This document shows positions 47,601 through 55,880 of a stretch of DNA of 64,000 nucleotides, in pieces. Below the pieces are notes generated by a model. It did no database searches and was not told the origin of the DNA. It was given only the letters and a program-made list of their open reading frames with translations. The stretch is taken from positions 3,571,501 through 3,635,500 of the forward strand of contig NZ_CP015849.1 in the NCBI RefSeq assembly GCF_001654495.1, read 5' to 3'. A program made the position numbers and the translations under genes. Position 1 is the first letter of the stretch. Each line of letters opens with the position of its first letter. The DNA comes from Streptomyces sp. SAT1. Its GTDB lineage: Bacteria; Actinomycetota; Actinomycetes; Streptomycetales; Streptomycetaceae.

Positions 47601-49328
47601 GTGGCGGAACGGAGCACGGCTGCCGTCGACGTGGCAGACAACAGCGGTGACGAGCCGCTGACCGCCGAGGCGGACCAGTCCACGGCCGACGGGGTGGCCC
47701 AGAACCGGGAGCGGGACACGGACAACGACGAGGCGCAGGGGAGCGGCGGGACCGAGCGTCCCGGTCAGAAGGCCTCACCGCCCGAACTGCACAGCGGTCA
47801 CAAACTGGCCAGACGCTACCGCCTGGAGGAGTGCGTCACCCGTCTGGACGGATTCAGCAGCTGGCGCGCGGTGGACGAGAAGCTCCGCAGGGCCGTCGGC
47901 GTGCACATCCTGCCCGCCGACCACTCCCGCGCCCGCTCGGTCCTGGCGGCGGCCCGTTCCTCGGCCCTGCTCGGGGACCCGCGCTTCGTCCAGGTCCTCG
48001 ACGCCGTCGAGGAGAACGACCTCGTCTACGTCGTCCACGAGTGGCTTCCCGACGCCACCGAGCTGACCACCCTGCTGTCCACGGGCCCGCTGGAGCCGCA
48101 CGACGCCTACCAGTTGGTCAGCCAGGTCGCCTCCGCCATGGCCGTCGCGCACCGCGAGGGCCTGGCCCATCTGCGTCTGAACCCGAACGCGGTGCTCCGC
48201 GCCTCCACCGGTCAGTGGCGCATCCGCGGCCTGGCCGTGAACGCCGCGCTCCGCGGGATCAGCTCCGAGACACCGCAGCGGGCCGACACCGAGGCGATCG
48301 GCGCGCTGCTGTACGCCGCGCTCACCCAGCGCTGGCCGTACGAGAACGACGCCTACGGGCTGTCCGGCCTGCCCAAGGCCGTCGGCCTCATCCCGCCGGA
48401 CCAGGTCCGCGCCGGGGTCCACCGCGGTCTGTCCGAGCTGGCCATGCGCGCCCTGGTCAACGAGGGCGCCACCGCCTCGCGTCACGAGTCTCCGTGCACG
48501 ACGCCGGAGGAGCTGGTGAAGGCGATCGGTGAGATGCCGCGGATCCGTCCGCCGGAGCCCGTCTTCACCGCACCGCCGGAGTACCAGGGCACGTCGTACC
48601 AGCAGGGCACGTACGGACGCCCGGCACCGCGCCCCGGCGTCACCCAGCCGGTGCCTGCCCCGCCGCCCCCGCTGCAGAGCCGGACCGGCAAGGCCCTGAA
48701 GTGGGCTGTCTCCGCCCTGCTCATCGCCGCGCTGGGGCTGGGCAGTTGGCAGCTCGCCGACGCCCTGATGGACCAGGGCGGCAAGTCAACCAAGGACAGC
48801 CAGACCCAGACGCAGGACGGCAGCGACAAGAAGGACAAGCAGCAGCCGAAGCCGCTCCGGCCCCTCCCCGTCCAGGGGGCGCAGGAGTTCATCGCCAAGG
48901 GGGACGCACAGCACCCAGGCGACGTCGGCAAGACGTACGACGGCAACCCGTCGACGTACTGGAAGACGAGCACCTTCATGGAGGGCCCGCCCCTCGCACC
49001 GTTCAAGCCCGGTGTGGGGATCGTCTACGACCTCGGCTCGGAACAGAACCTCAGTCAGGCGTCCGCCGGCCTCCTCTACAGCGGCGACCACACCACGGTC
49101 GAGCTGTACGCGGCGGACTCCCTGTCCCCCGGGTCGCTGGAGTCGATGCGGAAGATCGGCGACGCCACGACCAGCGGCGCCACCGTCACGATGAAGACCG
49201 CCAAGCCGGAGAAGACCCGGTACGTCCTCGTCTGGATCACCGCCATGCCCTACTCGGGTGCCGACGCGAACACGTACAGCACCGCCGGCTACAAGCAGGC
49301 GATCACCGAAGTGAAGTTCGCCGGCTGA
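47601..49328 (+). CDS. Membrane-anchored pseudokinase with C-terminal discoidin-like domain
   Basis: 575 aa. GTG 47601 is chosen for AGGAG 6 nt upstream; ATG 47577 is possible. After an acidic N-terminus, a kinase-like domain spans about 75-320, but the HRD motif is replaced by HLRLNPNAV and the DFG motif by RGL, so catalysis is not expected. One TM lies near 378-400. An external domain of about 145 residues (VGKTYDGNPSTYWKTSTF) resembles discoidin/F5-8 carbohydrate-binding domains. By synteny this parallels the kinase-like half of mycobacterial MviN, which recruits a FHA protein to control MurJ; a similar scaffold role is inferred. Confidence 0.85.
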   Translation: MAERSTAAVDVADNSGDEPLTAEADQSTADGVAQNRERDTDNDEAQGSGGTERPGQKASPPELHSGHKLARRYRLEECVTRLDGFSSWRAVDEKLRRAVGVHILPADHSRARSVLAAARSSALLGDPRFVQVLDAVEENDLVYVVHEWLPDATELTTLLSTGPLEPHDAYQLVSQVASAMAVAHREGLAHLRLNPNAVLRASTGQWRIRGLAVNAALRGISSETPQRADTEAIGALLYAALTQRWPYENDAYGLSGLPKAVGLIPPDQVRAGVHRGLSELAMRALVNEGATASRHESPCTTPEELVKAIGEMPRIRPPEPVFTAPPEYQGTSYQQGTYGRPAPRPGVTQPVPAPPPPLQSRTGKALKWAVSALLIAALGLGSWQLADALMDQGGKSTKDSQTQTQDGSDKKDKQQPKPLRPLPVQGAQEFIAKGDAQHPGDVGKTYDGNPSTYWKTSTFMEGPPLAPFKPGVGIVYDLGSEQNLSQASAGLLYSGDHTTVELYAADSLSPGSLESMRKIGDATTSGATVTMKTAKPEKTRYVLVWITAMPYSGADANTYSTAGYKQAITEVKFAG

Positions 49329-49353
49329 CGCCGCACCGAGGGGGAGAGGCCCG

Positions 49354-50085
49354 ATGGCGGACGACAGCGCCTACCACGACGCGAGCGACCAGGACCTCCT
49401 GTCCCGCCATGTGGAGGGCGACCACGACGCCTTCGGTGAACTCGTGCGGCGTCACCGCGACCGGCTCTGGGCGGTCGCCCTGCGCACGCTCGGGGACCGC
49501 GAGGAGGCCGCTGACGCCGTGCAGGACGCGTTCGTCTCCGCCTACCGGGCTGCCCACACCTTCCGCGGGCAGTCGGCCGTCACCACATGGCTGCACCGGA
49601 TCACGGTCAATGCCTGCCTCGACCGGGTCCGCAAGGCGGCCTCACGGAAGACCTCCCCGGTGGACGACACCGAGCGCCTGGAGCAGCTGCTTGAGCCGCA
49701 CGAGTCGGCCTCCGCGCCTGCCGAACGGAACGACGTGCAGCGGCAGCTCATCGAGGCGCTGGGCACACTCCCGGCCGACCAGCGGGCCGCTCTGGTGCTC
49801 GTGGACATGCAGGGATATCCCGTCGCCGAGGCCGCCCGCGTCCTCGATGTTCCGGTGGGCACGGTGAAGAGCCGTTGCGCCCGGGGCAGAGCAAGGCTCC
49901 TCCCTCTGCTCACCCATCTCCGGCCGAACGGCTCCGGCGCCGAGGCCGGCGAGGCGCCGGGCCCGGGACGGAACCGGACGCAGGGGGCATCCGTCCCACC
50001 GGCGGCGGGTCCTCCGGGCCGGGAGACACGCAACGGCGAGCCAGGCGATTCAGCTGCGGTGAAGGGCGGAGGTGGGCGAGCGTGA
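49354..50085 (+). CDS. sigM: ECF RNA polymerase sigma factor (SigM-type)
   Basis: 243 aa. Sigma region 2 lies near residues 22-90 (HDAFGELVRRHRDRLWAVALRTLGDREEAADAVQDAFVSAYRAAHTF) and region 4 near 130-180 (IEALGTLPADQRAALVLVDMQGYPVAEAARVLDVPVGTVKSRCARGRARL). A 65-residue disordered tail follows. The 3' end overlaps the anti-sigma gene by 4 bp, indicating translational coupling. The name sigM is based on the mycobacterial sigM position between the murJ gene and trxB; Streptomyces naming may differ. Confidence 0.9.
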   Translation: MADDSAYHDASDQDLLSRHVEGDHDAFGELVRRHRDRLWAVALRTLGDREEAADAVQDAFVSAYRAAHTFRGQSAVTTWLHRITVNACLDRVRKAASRKTSPVDDTERLEQLLEPHESASAPAERNDVQRQLIEALGTLPADQRAALVLVDMQGYPVAEAARVLDVPVGTVKSRCARGRARLLPLLTHLRPNGSGAEAGEAPGPGRNRTQGASVPPAAGPPGRETRNGEPGDSAAVKGGGGRA

Positions 50086-51050
50086 CTGCCACGACGGACA
50101 CGGACGGGCACCCGGACGTCTCGGAGATCTCCGACTTCACCGAAGGACTGCTCGCGCCTTCCCGGGCCGAGGATCTGCGACGGCATCTGAGCACCTGCGC
50201 CGACTGCGCCGACGTCCGGACCTCGCTCGACGAGATCCGGGGCCTGCTCGGCACCCTCCCGGCACCGCACCAGATGCCGGGCGACATCGCGGACCGGATC
50301 GACGCCGCGCTCGCCGCGGAACCTCCCCTCGCCGCAATGCCTCCCCTCGCCACCCCTGAGGAGAAGACCTCCGGTGGCGACCACCATGTTTCACGTGAAA
50401 CAAGCGGCGATGTTTCACGTGAAACATCACCCCCTCCCACGGCGGACCGTCCGATCGGCAACGTCCGGGCATCCCGCACCGGCCCCGGCCGTAAACCGCG
50501 CCCGCGCCGTGTGCGCCGCGGGATCGCCGTCCTGGGCGCCGCTCTCACCGTCACCGCACTCGGAGTCGTCACGGTCGTCCTGACCTCCCAGAGCGACGAC
50601 CAGCACGCCGGCACGGCAGCTTCTGCCCCCTCAAGCACCTCCGCACAGACCTTCTCCGAGGGAACCCTCGCGCGTCAGGTCACCAGCCTGCTCGACGGGA
50701 CACCGCGGACGCAGGGCACGACCCGCGCCCCGCACAGCTTCGGCACAGACGCCGGTCCGGACACCGGCGCCACCACGCGCACGAGCCCAGGCACCGAGCA
50801 GCCGAACATCCTCAAGGACGACCCGACCGCCGCGGTCCCCTCCTGCGTCCGCCAGGGCATCCACAGCTCCGGCGCCGCGCTCGCCGCGCAACCGGGCCTC
50901 TACGCCGACCAGGACGCCTATCTGGTGGTGCTGTCCGATCCCTCCGGCGTGAGCTCCCGGGTCACCGCCTATGTCGTGGACGCGTCCTGTGTGCACGATC
51001 CCGCCATCACGGCCCGGGTCCTGTTGTCACACACCTATACGCGCTCCTGA
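50082..51050 (+). CDS. Membrane anti-sigma factor carrying two in-frame parS sites
   Basis: 322 aa from GTG 50082, with GGAGGTGGG upstream and a 4-bp overlap with sigM. The zinc anti-sigma motif is HLSTCADC near residues 32-39. One TM lies near 148-170, followed by a Ser/Thr-rich external domain with two Cys. Residues about 103-116 (HVSRETSGDVSRET) are encoded by two exact parS sites. This segment is in the linker before the TM, where extra sequence would be tolerated. It presumably holds the upstream sigma factor until released by a membrane or envelope signal. Confidence 0.88.
   Translation: MTATTDTDGHPDVSEISDFTEGLLAPSRAEDLRRHLSTCADCADVRTSLDEIRGLLGTLPAPHQMPGDIADRIDAALAAEPPLAAMPPLATPEEKTSGGDHHVSRETSGDVSRETSPPPTADRPIGNVRASRTGPGRKPRPRRVRRGIAVLGAALTVTALGVVTVVLTSQSDDQHAGTAASAPSSTSAQTFSEGTLARQVTSLLDGTPRTQGTTRAPHSFGTDAGPDTGATTRTSPGTEQPNILKDDPTAAVPSCVRQGIHSSGAALAAQPGLYADQDAYLVVLSDPSGVSSRVTAYVVDASCVHDPAITARVLLSHTYTRS
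50388..50401. other. parS site (exact) inside the anti-sigma gene
   Basis: Exact GTTTCACGTGAAAC, read in the anti-sigma frame as VSRET. Confidence 0.95.
50412..50425. other. parS site (exact) inside the anti-sigma gene, second copy
   Basis: Exact GTTTCACGTGAAAC, 24 bp from the first copy and in the same reading frame, again giving VSRET. Confidence 0.95.
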
Positions 51051-51135
51051 GCAGGGATTCCCGAAAGCACCCCGCCTCATTGCCGTGCTCCGTACTTCCG
51101 CCATGTCCGGGTGCCCCCGTGTGCCCGAGGACACC

Positions 51136-51162
51136 GGGAATGCACGCCCCTTAGGATCCGTT
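51136..51162 (+). promoter_or_regulatory. SigR-type promoter of trxBA (GGGAAT-N18-GTT)
   Basis: GGGAAT at 51136-51141 and GTT at 51160-51162, separated by exactly 18 nt, match the known Streptomyces sigma-R consensus GGAAT-N18-GTT. It lies about 71 bp before the trxB GTG. Sigma-R control of trxBA is established in S. coelicolor. Confidence 0.85.
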
Positions 51163-51232
51163 GGGTGGGGTGAGAGCACCGAGAGAAGCTCCACCGGCCG
51201 TAGGACACAGTCCAGAGACGAGGAAACAAGCC

Positions 51233-52204
51233 GTGAGCGACGTCCGCAACGTGATCATCATCGGCTCCGGGCCCGCCGGCTACACGGCGGCCCTCTACAC
51301 CGCGCGCGCGTCGCTGAAGCCGCTGGTGTTCGAAGGCGCCGTCACCGCGGGTGGTGCGCTGATGAACACCACCGAGGTGGAGAACTTCCCCGGCTTCCGC
51401 GACGGCATCATGGGCCCGGACCTCATGGACAACATGCGGGGCCAGGCCGAGCGCTTCGGCGCCGAGCTGATCCCGGACGATGTCGTCTCCGTCGACCTCA
51501 CGGGTGAGATCAAGACCGTCACGGACACCTCGGGCACCGTGCACCGGGCCAAGGCCGTCATCGTCACCACCGGCTCGCAGCACCGCAAGCTCGGTCTGCC
51601 CAACGAGGACGCCCTCTCCGGCCGGGGTGTGTCCTGGTGCGCGACCTGTGACGGGTTCTTCTTCAAGGACCAGGACATCGCCGTGATCGGCGGCGGCGAC
51701 ACGGCGATGGAGGAGGCCACCTTCCTCTCCCGGTTCGCCAAGTCCGTGACGATCGTCCACCGCCGGGACACGCTGCGCGCCTCCAAGGCGATGCAGGAGC
51801 GCGCCTTCGCCGACCCGAAGATCAAGTTCGTCTGGGACAGCGAGGTCGCCGAGGTCCAGGGCGAGCAGAAGCTGTCCGGCCTGAAGCTGCGCAACGTCAA
51901 GACCGGCGAACTCTCGGACCTCCCGGTGACGGGTCTGTTCATCGCGATCGGCCACGACCCGCGGACCGAGCTGTTCAAGGGCCAGCTCGACCTGGACGAA
52001 GAGGGCTACCTGAAGGTCGACGCGCCCTCCACGCGCACCAACCTCACCGGTGTGTTCGGTGCCGGTGACGTCGTCGACCACACCTACCGCCAGGCCATCA
52101 CCGCCGCGGGCACCGGCTGCTCCGCCGCCCTGGACGCCGAGCGGTTCCTTGCTGCTCTCGCGGACAACGAGCAGCAGGCAGAGCCCGAGAAGACCACTGT
52201 CTGA
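51233..52204 (+). CDS. trxB: Thioredoxin reductase
   Basis: 323 aa from GTG 51233 (GAGGAAA 9 nt upstream). FAD-binding [12 protein letters not shown] is near residue 10; the redox pair is CATC in [10 protein letters not shown] near 137-140; NADPH-binding [13 protein letters not shown] follows, and the second FAD motif is [16 protein letters not shown]. It reduces thioredoxin with NADPH. trxA follows 51 bp downstream in the same operon. A sigma-R-type promoter upstream implies induction by disulfide stress. Confidence 0.97.
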   Translation: MSDVRNVIIIGSGPAGYTAALYTARASLKPLVFEGAVTAGGALMNTTEVENFPGFRDGIMGPDLMDNMRGQAERFGAELIPDDVVSVDLTGEIKTVTDTSGTVHRAKAVIVTTGSQHRKLGLPNEDALSGRGVSWCATCDGFFFKDQDIAVIGGGDTAMEEATFLSRFAKSVTIVHRRDTLRASKAMQERAFADPKIKFVWDSEVAEVQGEQKLSGLKLRNVKTGELSDLPVTGLFIAIGHDPRTELFKGQLDLDEEGYLKVDAPSTRTNLTGVFGAGDVVDHTYRQAITAAGTGCSAALDAERFLAALADNEQQAEPEKTTV

Positions 52205-52255
52205 CCCCCTGACCGCCCCACCCCGCACGAACGCGAAGAAACTAAGGAGCCCGCC

Positions 52256-52585
52256 GTGGCCGGCACCCTGAAGCACGTGACCGACGCCTCCTTCGAGCAG
52301 GACGTCCTGAAGAGCGACAAGCCCGTACTGGTGGACTTCTGGGCCGCCTGGTGCGGTCCCTGCCGCCAGATCGCCCCGTCCCTCGAAGCCATTGCCGCCG
52401 AGTACGGCGAGAAGATCGAGATCGTCAAGCTCAACATCGACGAGAACCCGGACACGGCTGCCAAGTACGGCGTCATGTCGATCCCGACGCTGAACGTCTA
52501 CCAGAACGGCGAGGTCGCCAAGACCATTGTCGGCGCGAAGCCGAAGGCCGCGATCGTCCGCGACCTTGAGGACTTCATCGCCTAG
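52256..52585 (+). CDS. trxA: Thioredoxin
   Basis: 109 aa with the active-site WCGPC near residue 35, the buried Asp in VDFWAAW and cis-Pro in SIPTLNVYQNGE. It reduces protein disulfides, using electrons from TrxB. GTG 52256 follows AAGGAG by 8 nt. Last gene of the sigM-anti-sigma-trxB-trxA stretch, with parS and a terminator just after it. In mycobacteria the next gene is cwlM; here that position is occupied by a GNAT gene on the other strand. Confidence 0.97.
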   Translation: MAGTLKHVTDASFEQDVLKSDKPVLVDFWAAWCGPCRQIAPSLEAIAAEYGEKIEIVKLNIDENPDTAAKYGVMSIPTLNVYQNGEVAKTIVGAKPKAAIVRDLEDFIA

Positions 52586-52628
52586 CTAGGACCTGACCTA
52601 GTGACCCGCGCCGCGACCGGCGGTGCAT

Positions 52629-52642
52629 GTTTCACGTGAAAC
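52629..52642. other. parS site (exact)
   Basis: Exact GTTTCACGTGAAAC, 2 bp before the trxA terminator stem. Confidence 0.94.
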
Positions 52643-52643
52643 A

Positions 52644-52677
52644 CGAAGGGGCCGGCCCGTCAGGGTCGGCCCCTTCG
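52644..52677. terminator. Bidirectional terminator between trxA and the GNAT gene
   Basis: CGAAGGGGCCG and CGGCCCCTTCG form an 11-bp stem between convergent stops (52585 and 52690). Confidence 0.75.
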
Positions 52678-52689
52678 CATGCAACGGGT

Positions 52690-53307
52690 TCACAGCGGTC
52701 GCAGTGCCGGTTCCTTCTGTACCGCTCCCAGCAGCCGGTCAAGTGCCATCTCCACGTCTTCCTTCCAGGAGAGGGTCGAGCGCAGCTCCAGGCGGAGCCG
52801 GGGGTGAGCGGGGTGGTGCCGGACCGTCTTGAAGCCCACCGCCAGCAGATGATCCGCCGGCAGCACACAGGCGGGTTCCTTCCAGCGGGCGTCCCCGAAT
52901 GCCTCGATGGCCTTGAAGCCGCGGCGCAGCAGATCCTTGGCGACGCTCTGCACCAGCACCCGCCCCAGCCCTTGTCCCTGGTAGCCGGGCAGTACGAAGC
53001 CGGTCATCAGCTGGACCGCGTCCGGTGAGACCGGGCTCGTCGGGAACGCTGTGGAGCGGGGCACATAGGCGGGCGGGGCGTAGAGCACGAATCCCACCGG
53101 CACATCGTCGACGTAGGCGACGCGACCGCACGATCCCCAGTCCAACAGGACGGCGGAGATCCAGGCTTCCTTCTCCACGGCGGGCCTGCCCGCTCTGACC
53201 GCGGCCTCGCCACTGACCGGGTCCAGCTCCCAGAAGACGCATGCGCGACAGCGCTGGGGAAGATCCTCAAGGTTGTCCAGAGTGAGCGGCAGGAGCCTAC
53301 GGCCCAT
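52690..53307 (-). CDS. GNAT acetyltransferase between trxA and parB
   Basis: 205 aa. The acetyl-CoA loop is MTGFVLPGYQGQGLGRVLVQSVAKDLL near residues 100-126, and the N-terminus LPQRCRACVFWELDP has two Cys near the start. Streptomycetes keep this gene beside parB, so it may be a conserved origin-region enzyme; the acceptor is unknown. It is the gene nearest to parB on the same strand but is separated from it by a terminator (53443-53486). Confidence 0.87.
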   Translation of the reverse strand: MGRRLLPLTLDNLEDLPQRCRACVFWELDPVSGEAAVRAGRPAVEKEAWISAVLLDWGSCGRVAYVDDVPVGFVLYAPPAYVPRSTAFPTSPVSPDAVQLMTGFVLPGYQGQGLGRVLVQSVAKDLLRRGFKAIEAFGDARWKEPACVLPADHLLAVGFKTVRHHPAHPRLRLELRSTLSWKEDVEMALDRLLGAVQKEPALRPL

Positions 53308-53442
53308 GAAGGCTGATCCTCGCTTCCTTCGCCCGCTGCGTCACGAGCGGCCGTCCCTCCGGGACGAGGCGTCAAATGGATGCGTCATACCTGATCGCAT
53401 CGTATCCACGATGGGTTTCGGTGGACACCGAGGAGAAGCAAA

Positions 53443-53486
53443 GGCGGGCCGTGAACCGGTGATGTTCCGCCGGTTCACGGCCCGCC
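53443..53486 (-). terminator. Terminator after parB
   Basis: Perfect 17-bp arms (53443-53459, 53470-53486) with a 10-nt loop, 37 bp past the parB stop. Confidence 0.85.
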
Positions 53487-53522
53487 TGTGCGGAGCGTCT
53501 GTCCGCCCTGCCCGCCGAGGGG

Positions 53523-54557
53523 TCAGGAGTCCGTCTCGGTCTCCTCCGGACCGCCGTCCAGCAGGCCCTTCTGAAGCACGGGCCCCTCACCGGGAGCCAG
53601 CGAGCCGAGAATGCGCTCAAGGTCTTCCATCGAGGCGAACTCGACGGTGATCTTGCCCTTCTTCTGCCCCAGGTCGACCTTCACGCGGGTCTCGAAGCGG
53701 TCGGACAACCGGGTCGCGAGATCGGACAGGGCGGGAGACAGACGAGCTCCGGCACGCGGTCCCTTCGACCGCGGTGATGCCTGCGGCCGTGACCCCATGA
53801 GCGTCACGATCTCCTCCACGGCCCGCACCGAGAGGCCCTCGGCCACGATCCGGTGGGCGAGCCGGTCCTGCTCCTCCGAGTCCTCGACCGAGAGCAGCGC
53901 CCGCGCATGTCCGGCCGACAGCACTCCGGCGGCCACTCGGCGCTGCACCGCCGGCGAGAGCCGCAGCAGGCGCAGGGTGTTGGAGACCTGCGGACGGGAG
54001 CGGCCGATGCGGTCGGCCAGCTGGTCATGGGTGCAGTTGAAGTCCTTCAGCAGCTGGTCGTAGGCGGCGGCCTCCTCCAGCGGGTTCAACTGGGCCCGGT
54101 GCAGGTTCTCCAGCAGGGCGTCGAGCAGCAGCTTCTCGTCGTCCGTGGCTCGTACGATCGCCGGAATGGCTTCGAGCCCGGCCTCACGGCAGGCCCGCCA
54201 GCGCCGCTCGCCCATGATGAGCTCGTAGCGCTCGGGAGCGATCTGCCGTACGACGACCGGCTGGAGCAGGCCGACTTCCTTGATGGAGGTGACCAGCTCG
54301 GTCAGCGCCTCCTCGTCGAAGACCTCACGGGGCTGACGAGGGTTCGGTGTGATGAAATCCAGGGGGATCTCCGCGAAGTGGGCGCCCACCGGCGGGGGCG
54401 GCACCATGGCCACCTTGGCCGCGGCCACTCCCCGGTCGGACATCAGCACCGGGCCGGGGTGGCCCGCCGGACCCGGCAGCGGGGTCCTCTCCGTCGGAGC
54501 GGCAGGGATCAAGGCCCCCAGGCCCCGGCCCAGCCCAGGCCTCCGTCGCTCACTCAC
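53523..54557 (-). CDS. parB: Chromosome partitioning CTPase ParB
   Basis: 344 aa. It begins with the [11 protein letters not shown] motif. The CTP-binding ParB/Srx domain has PNPRQPRE near residue 70, [10 protein letters not shown] near 115 and [15 protein letters not shown] near 148. The parS-reading HTH is [21 protein letters not shown] near 180-200. The C-terminal dimerisation domain follows. ParB binds parS, loads with CTP and spreads to form the segregation complex. The GTG start overlaps the parA stop by 4 bp, so the two are translationally coupled. Its targets are the 13 parS-type sites listed here. Confidence 0.98.
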   Translation of the reverse strand: MSERRRPGLGRGLGALIPAAPTERTPLPGPAGHPGPVLMSDRGVAAAKVAMVPPPPVGAHFAEIPLDFITPNPRQPREVFDEEALTELVTSIKEVGLLQPVVVRQIAPERYELIMGERRWRACREAGLEAIPAIVRATDDEKLLLDALLENLHRAQLNPLEEAAAYDQLLKDFNCTHDQLADRIGRSRPQVSNTLRLLRLSPAVQRRVAAGVLSAGHARALLSVEDSEEQDRLAHRIVAEGLSVRAVEEIVTLMGSRPQASPRSKGPRAGARLSPALSDLATRLSDRFETRVKVDLGQKKGKITVEFASMEDLERILGSLAPGEGPVLQKGLLDGGPEETETDS

Positions 54558-55627
54558 TGGATCCCCTCCACCATGCTCGGGTCGCTCTGTGCGCCGATGT
54601 GGGCATGCGTGGCGTCATAGCTGACCCCGACGCCCTTCAACGCGATTTCTCGTGCCGCCTCAAGGTAGGAGAGGGCACCGCTCGATCCTGGATCGTAGGT
54701 CAGCACCGTCTGCCCGTAGCTGGGTGCCTCGGAGATACGCACCGAGCGGGGAATGCTCGTCCGCAGCACCTCGTCGCCGAAGTGGCTGCGCACCTCGTCG
54801 GCGACCTGGGACGCCAGGCGGGTCCGGCCGTCGTACATGGTGAGCAGGATGGTCGACACATGCAGGGTGGGGTTCAGATGCCCCCGCACCAGATCGACGT
54901 TGCGCAGAAGCTGCCCCAGTCCCTCCAGCGCGTAGTACTCGCACTGGATCGGGATGAGGACCTCCTGGCCGGCTACCAGGGCGTTGACCGTCAGCAGACC
55001 GAGCGAGGGCGGGCAGTCGATGAGGATGTAGTCCAACGGCTGCTCATACGCCTGGATGGCCCGCTCCAGTCGGCTCTCCCGGGCCACCAGGGACACCAGC
55101 TCGATCTCCGCACCGGCGAGATCGATCGTGGCGGGGGCGCAGAAGAGACCCTCGACATCGGGAACGGGCTGGACGACCTCCGCCAGAGGCTTGCTCTCCA
55201 CCAGCACGTCGTAGATCGACGGGACTTCGGCGTGGTGGTCGATCCCCAGCGCGGTGGAGGCATTGCCCTGCGGGTCGAGGTCGACCACCAGGACCCGGCT
55301 GCCGTGCAGAGCCAGCGAGGCAGCGAGGTTGACGGTCGTCGTCGTCTTGCCGACGCCGCCCTTCTGGTTGGCGACCACCATGACACGGGTCTGTTCGGGG
55401 CGGGGCAGGCCCTCGCCGGCCCGGCCTAGAGCCTCGACCGCCAGCTGGGCAGCACGACCGATGGGGGTGTCGTCCATCGGGGGCGGTGTTTCACGTGAAA
55501 CATGCTCCCCGATCGACTCGGTACGGGGACCGGGGACCGGATCGGTCATCGGTCCCGCGATGTTGGCGTCGGACCGCAAGGATTCACTCTCCTCGACTTC
55601 AGGCTCGCGATGAACAGAGCCTCCCAT
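54554..55627 (-). CDS. parA: Chromosome partitioning ATPase ParA
   Basis: 357 aa from ATG 55627, matching the length I recall for the S. coelicolor protein; upstream in-frame starts exist. An 80-residue N-terminal extension precedes the Walker-type core: [17 protein letters not shown] near residue 87, [12 protein letters not shown] and [12 protein letters not shown]. It is the ATPase that positions ParB-bound origins and works with growth and sporulation. The extension contains VSRET, encoded by an exact parS (55488-55501), so the gene carries a binding site for its own partner. Confidence 0.97.
   Translation of the reverse strand: MGGSVHREPEVEESESLRSDANIAGPMTDPVPGPRTESIGEHVSRETPPPMDDTPIGRAAQLAVEALGRAGEGLPRPEQTRVMVVANQKGGVGKTTTTVNLAASLALHGSRVLVVDLDPQGNASTALGIDHHAEVPSIYDVLVESKPLAEVVQPVPDVEGLFCAPATIDLAGAEIELVSLVARESRLERAIQAYEQPLDYILIDCPPSLGLLTVNALVAGQEVLIPIQCEYYALEGLGQLLRNVDLVRGHLNPTLHVSTILLTMYDGRTRLASQVADEVRSHFGDEVLRTSIPRSVRISEAPSYGQTVLTYDPGSSGALSYLEAAREIALKGVGVSYDATHAHIGAQSDPSMVEGIQ
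55488..55501. other. parS site (exact) inside parA
   Basis: Exact GTTTCACGTGAAAC, read on the minus strand in the parA frame as VSRET. Confidence 0.95.
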
Positions 55628-55785
55628 GCCTTCGGGGTCGCGAACCAGTGAGGCCTGTCGTTCTGTGGAGAAATCCACCTCTGTGGACAACTCCGTTCCC
55701 TCTCTGGGTGAACCGAGAGGCTTGCGGTCGCGGGGATGGGCCGCAGCGCGGCCGCGGTTGATGATGCCGTGCAGCAGTGAGCGAC

Positions 55786-55799
55786 GTTTCACGTGAAAC
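55786..55799. other. parS site (exact) upstream of parA
   Basis: Exact GTTTCACGTGAAAC in the parA leader/promoter region, 159 bp before the ATG and 82 bp from the rsmG stop. ParB binding here could repress parAB. Confidence 0.94.
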
Positions 55800-55880
55800 A
55801 CGATGACAACAATTCGCCCTTTTTGTGAGCGACACTCCGCCAGGCGCCTCCCAGCGGAGTCCGCCCGGCGGAGCAGAGAC

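Noticed and set aside
42493..47778. Very long open frame (1,761 codons) on the minus strand
   Set aside because: It lies antisense to the DUF6049 and murJ genes, has high Arg/Gly/His composition and no domain signature; it is a by-product of GC-rich codon bias.
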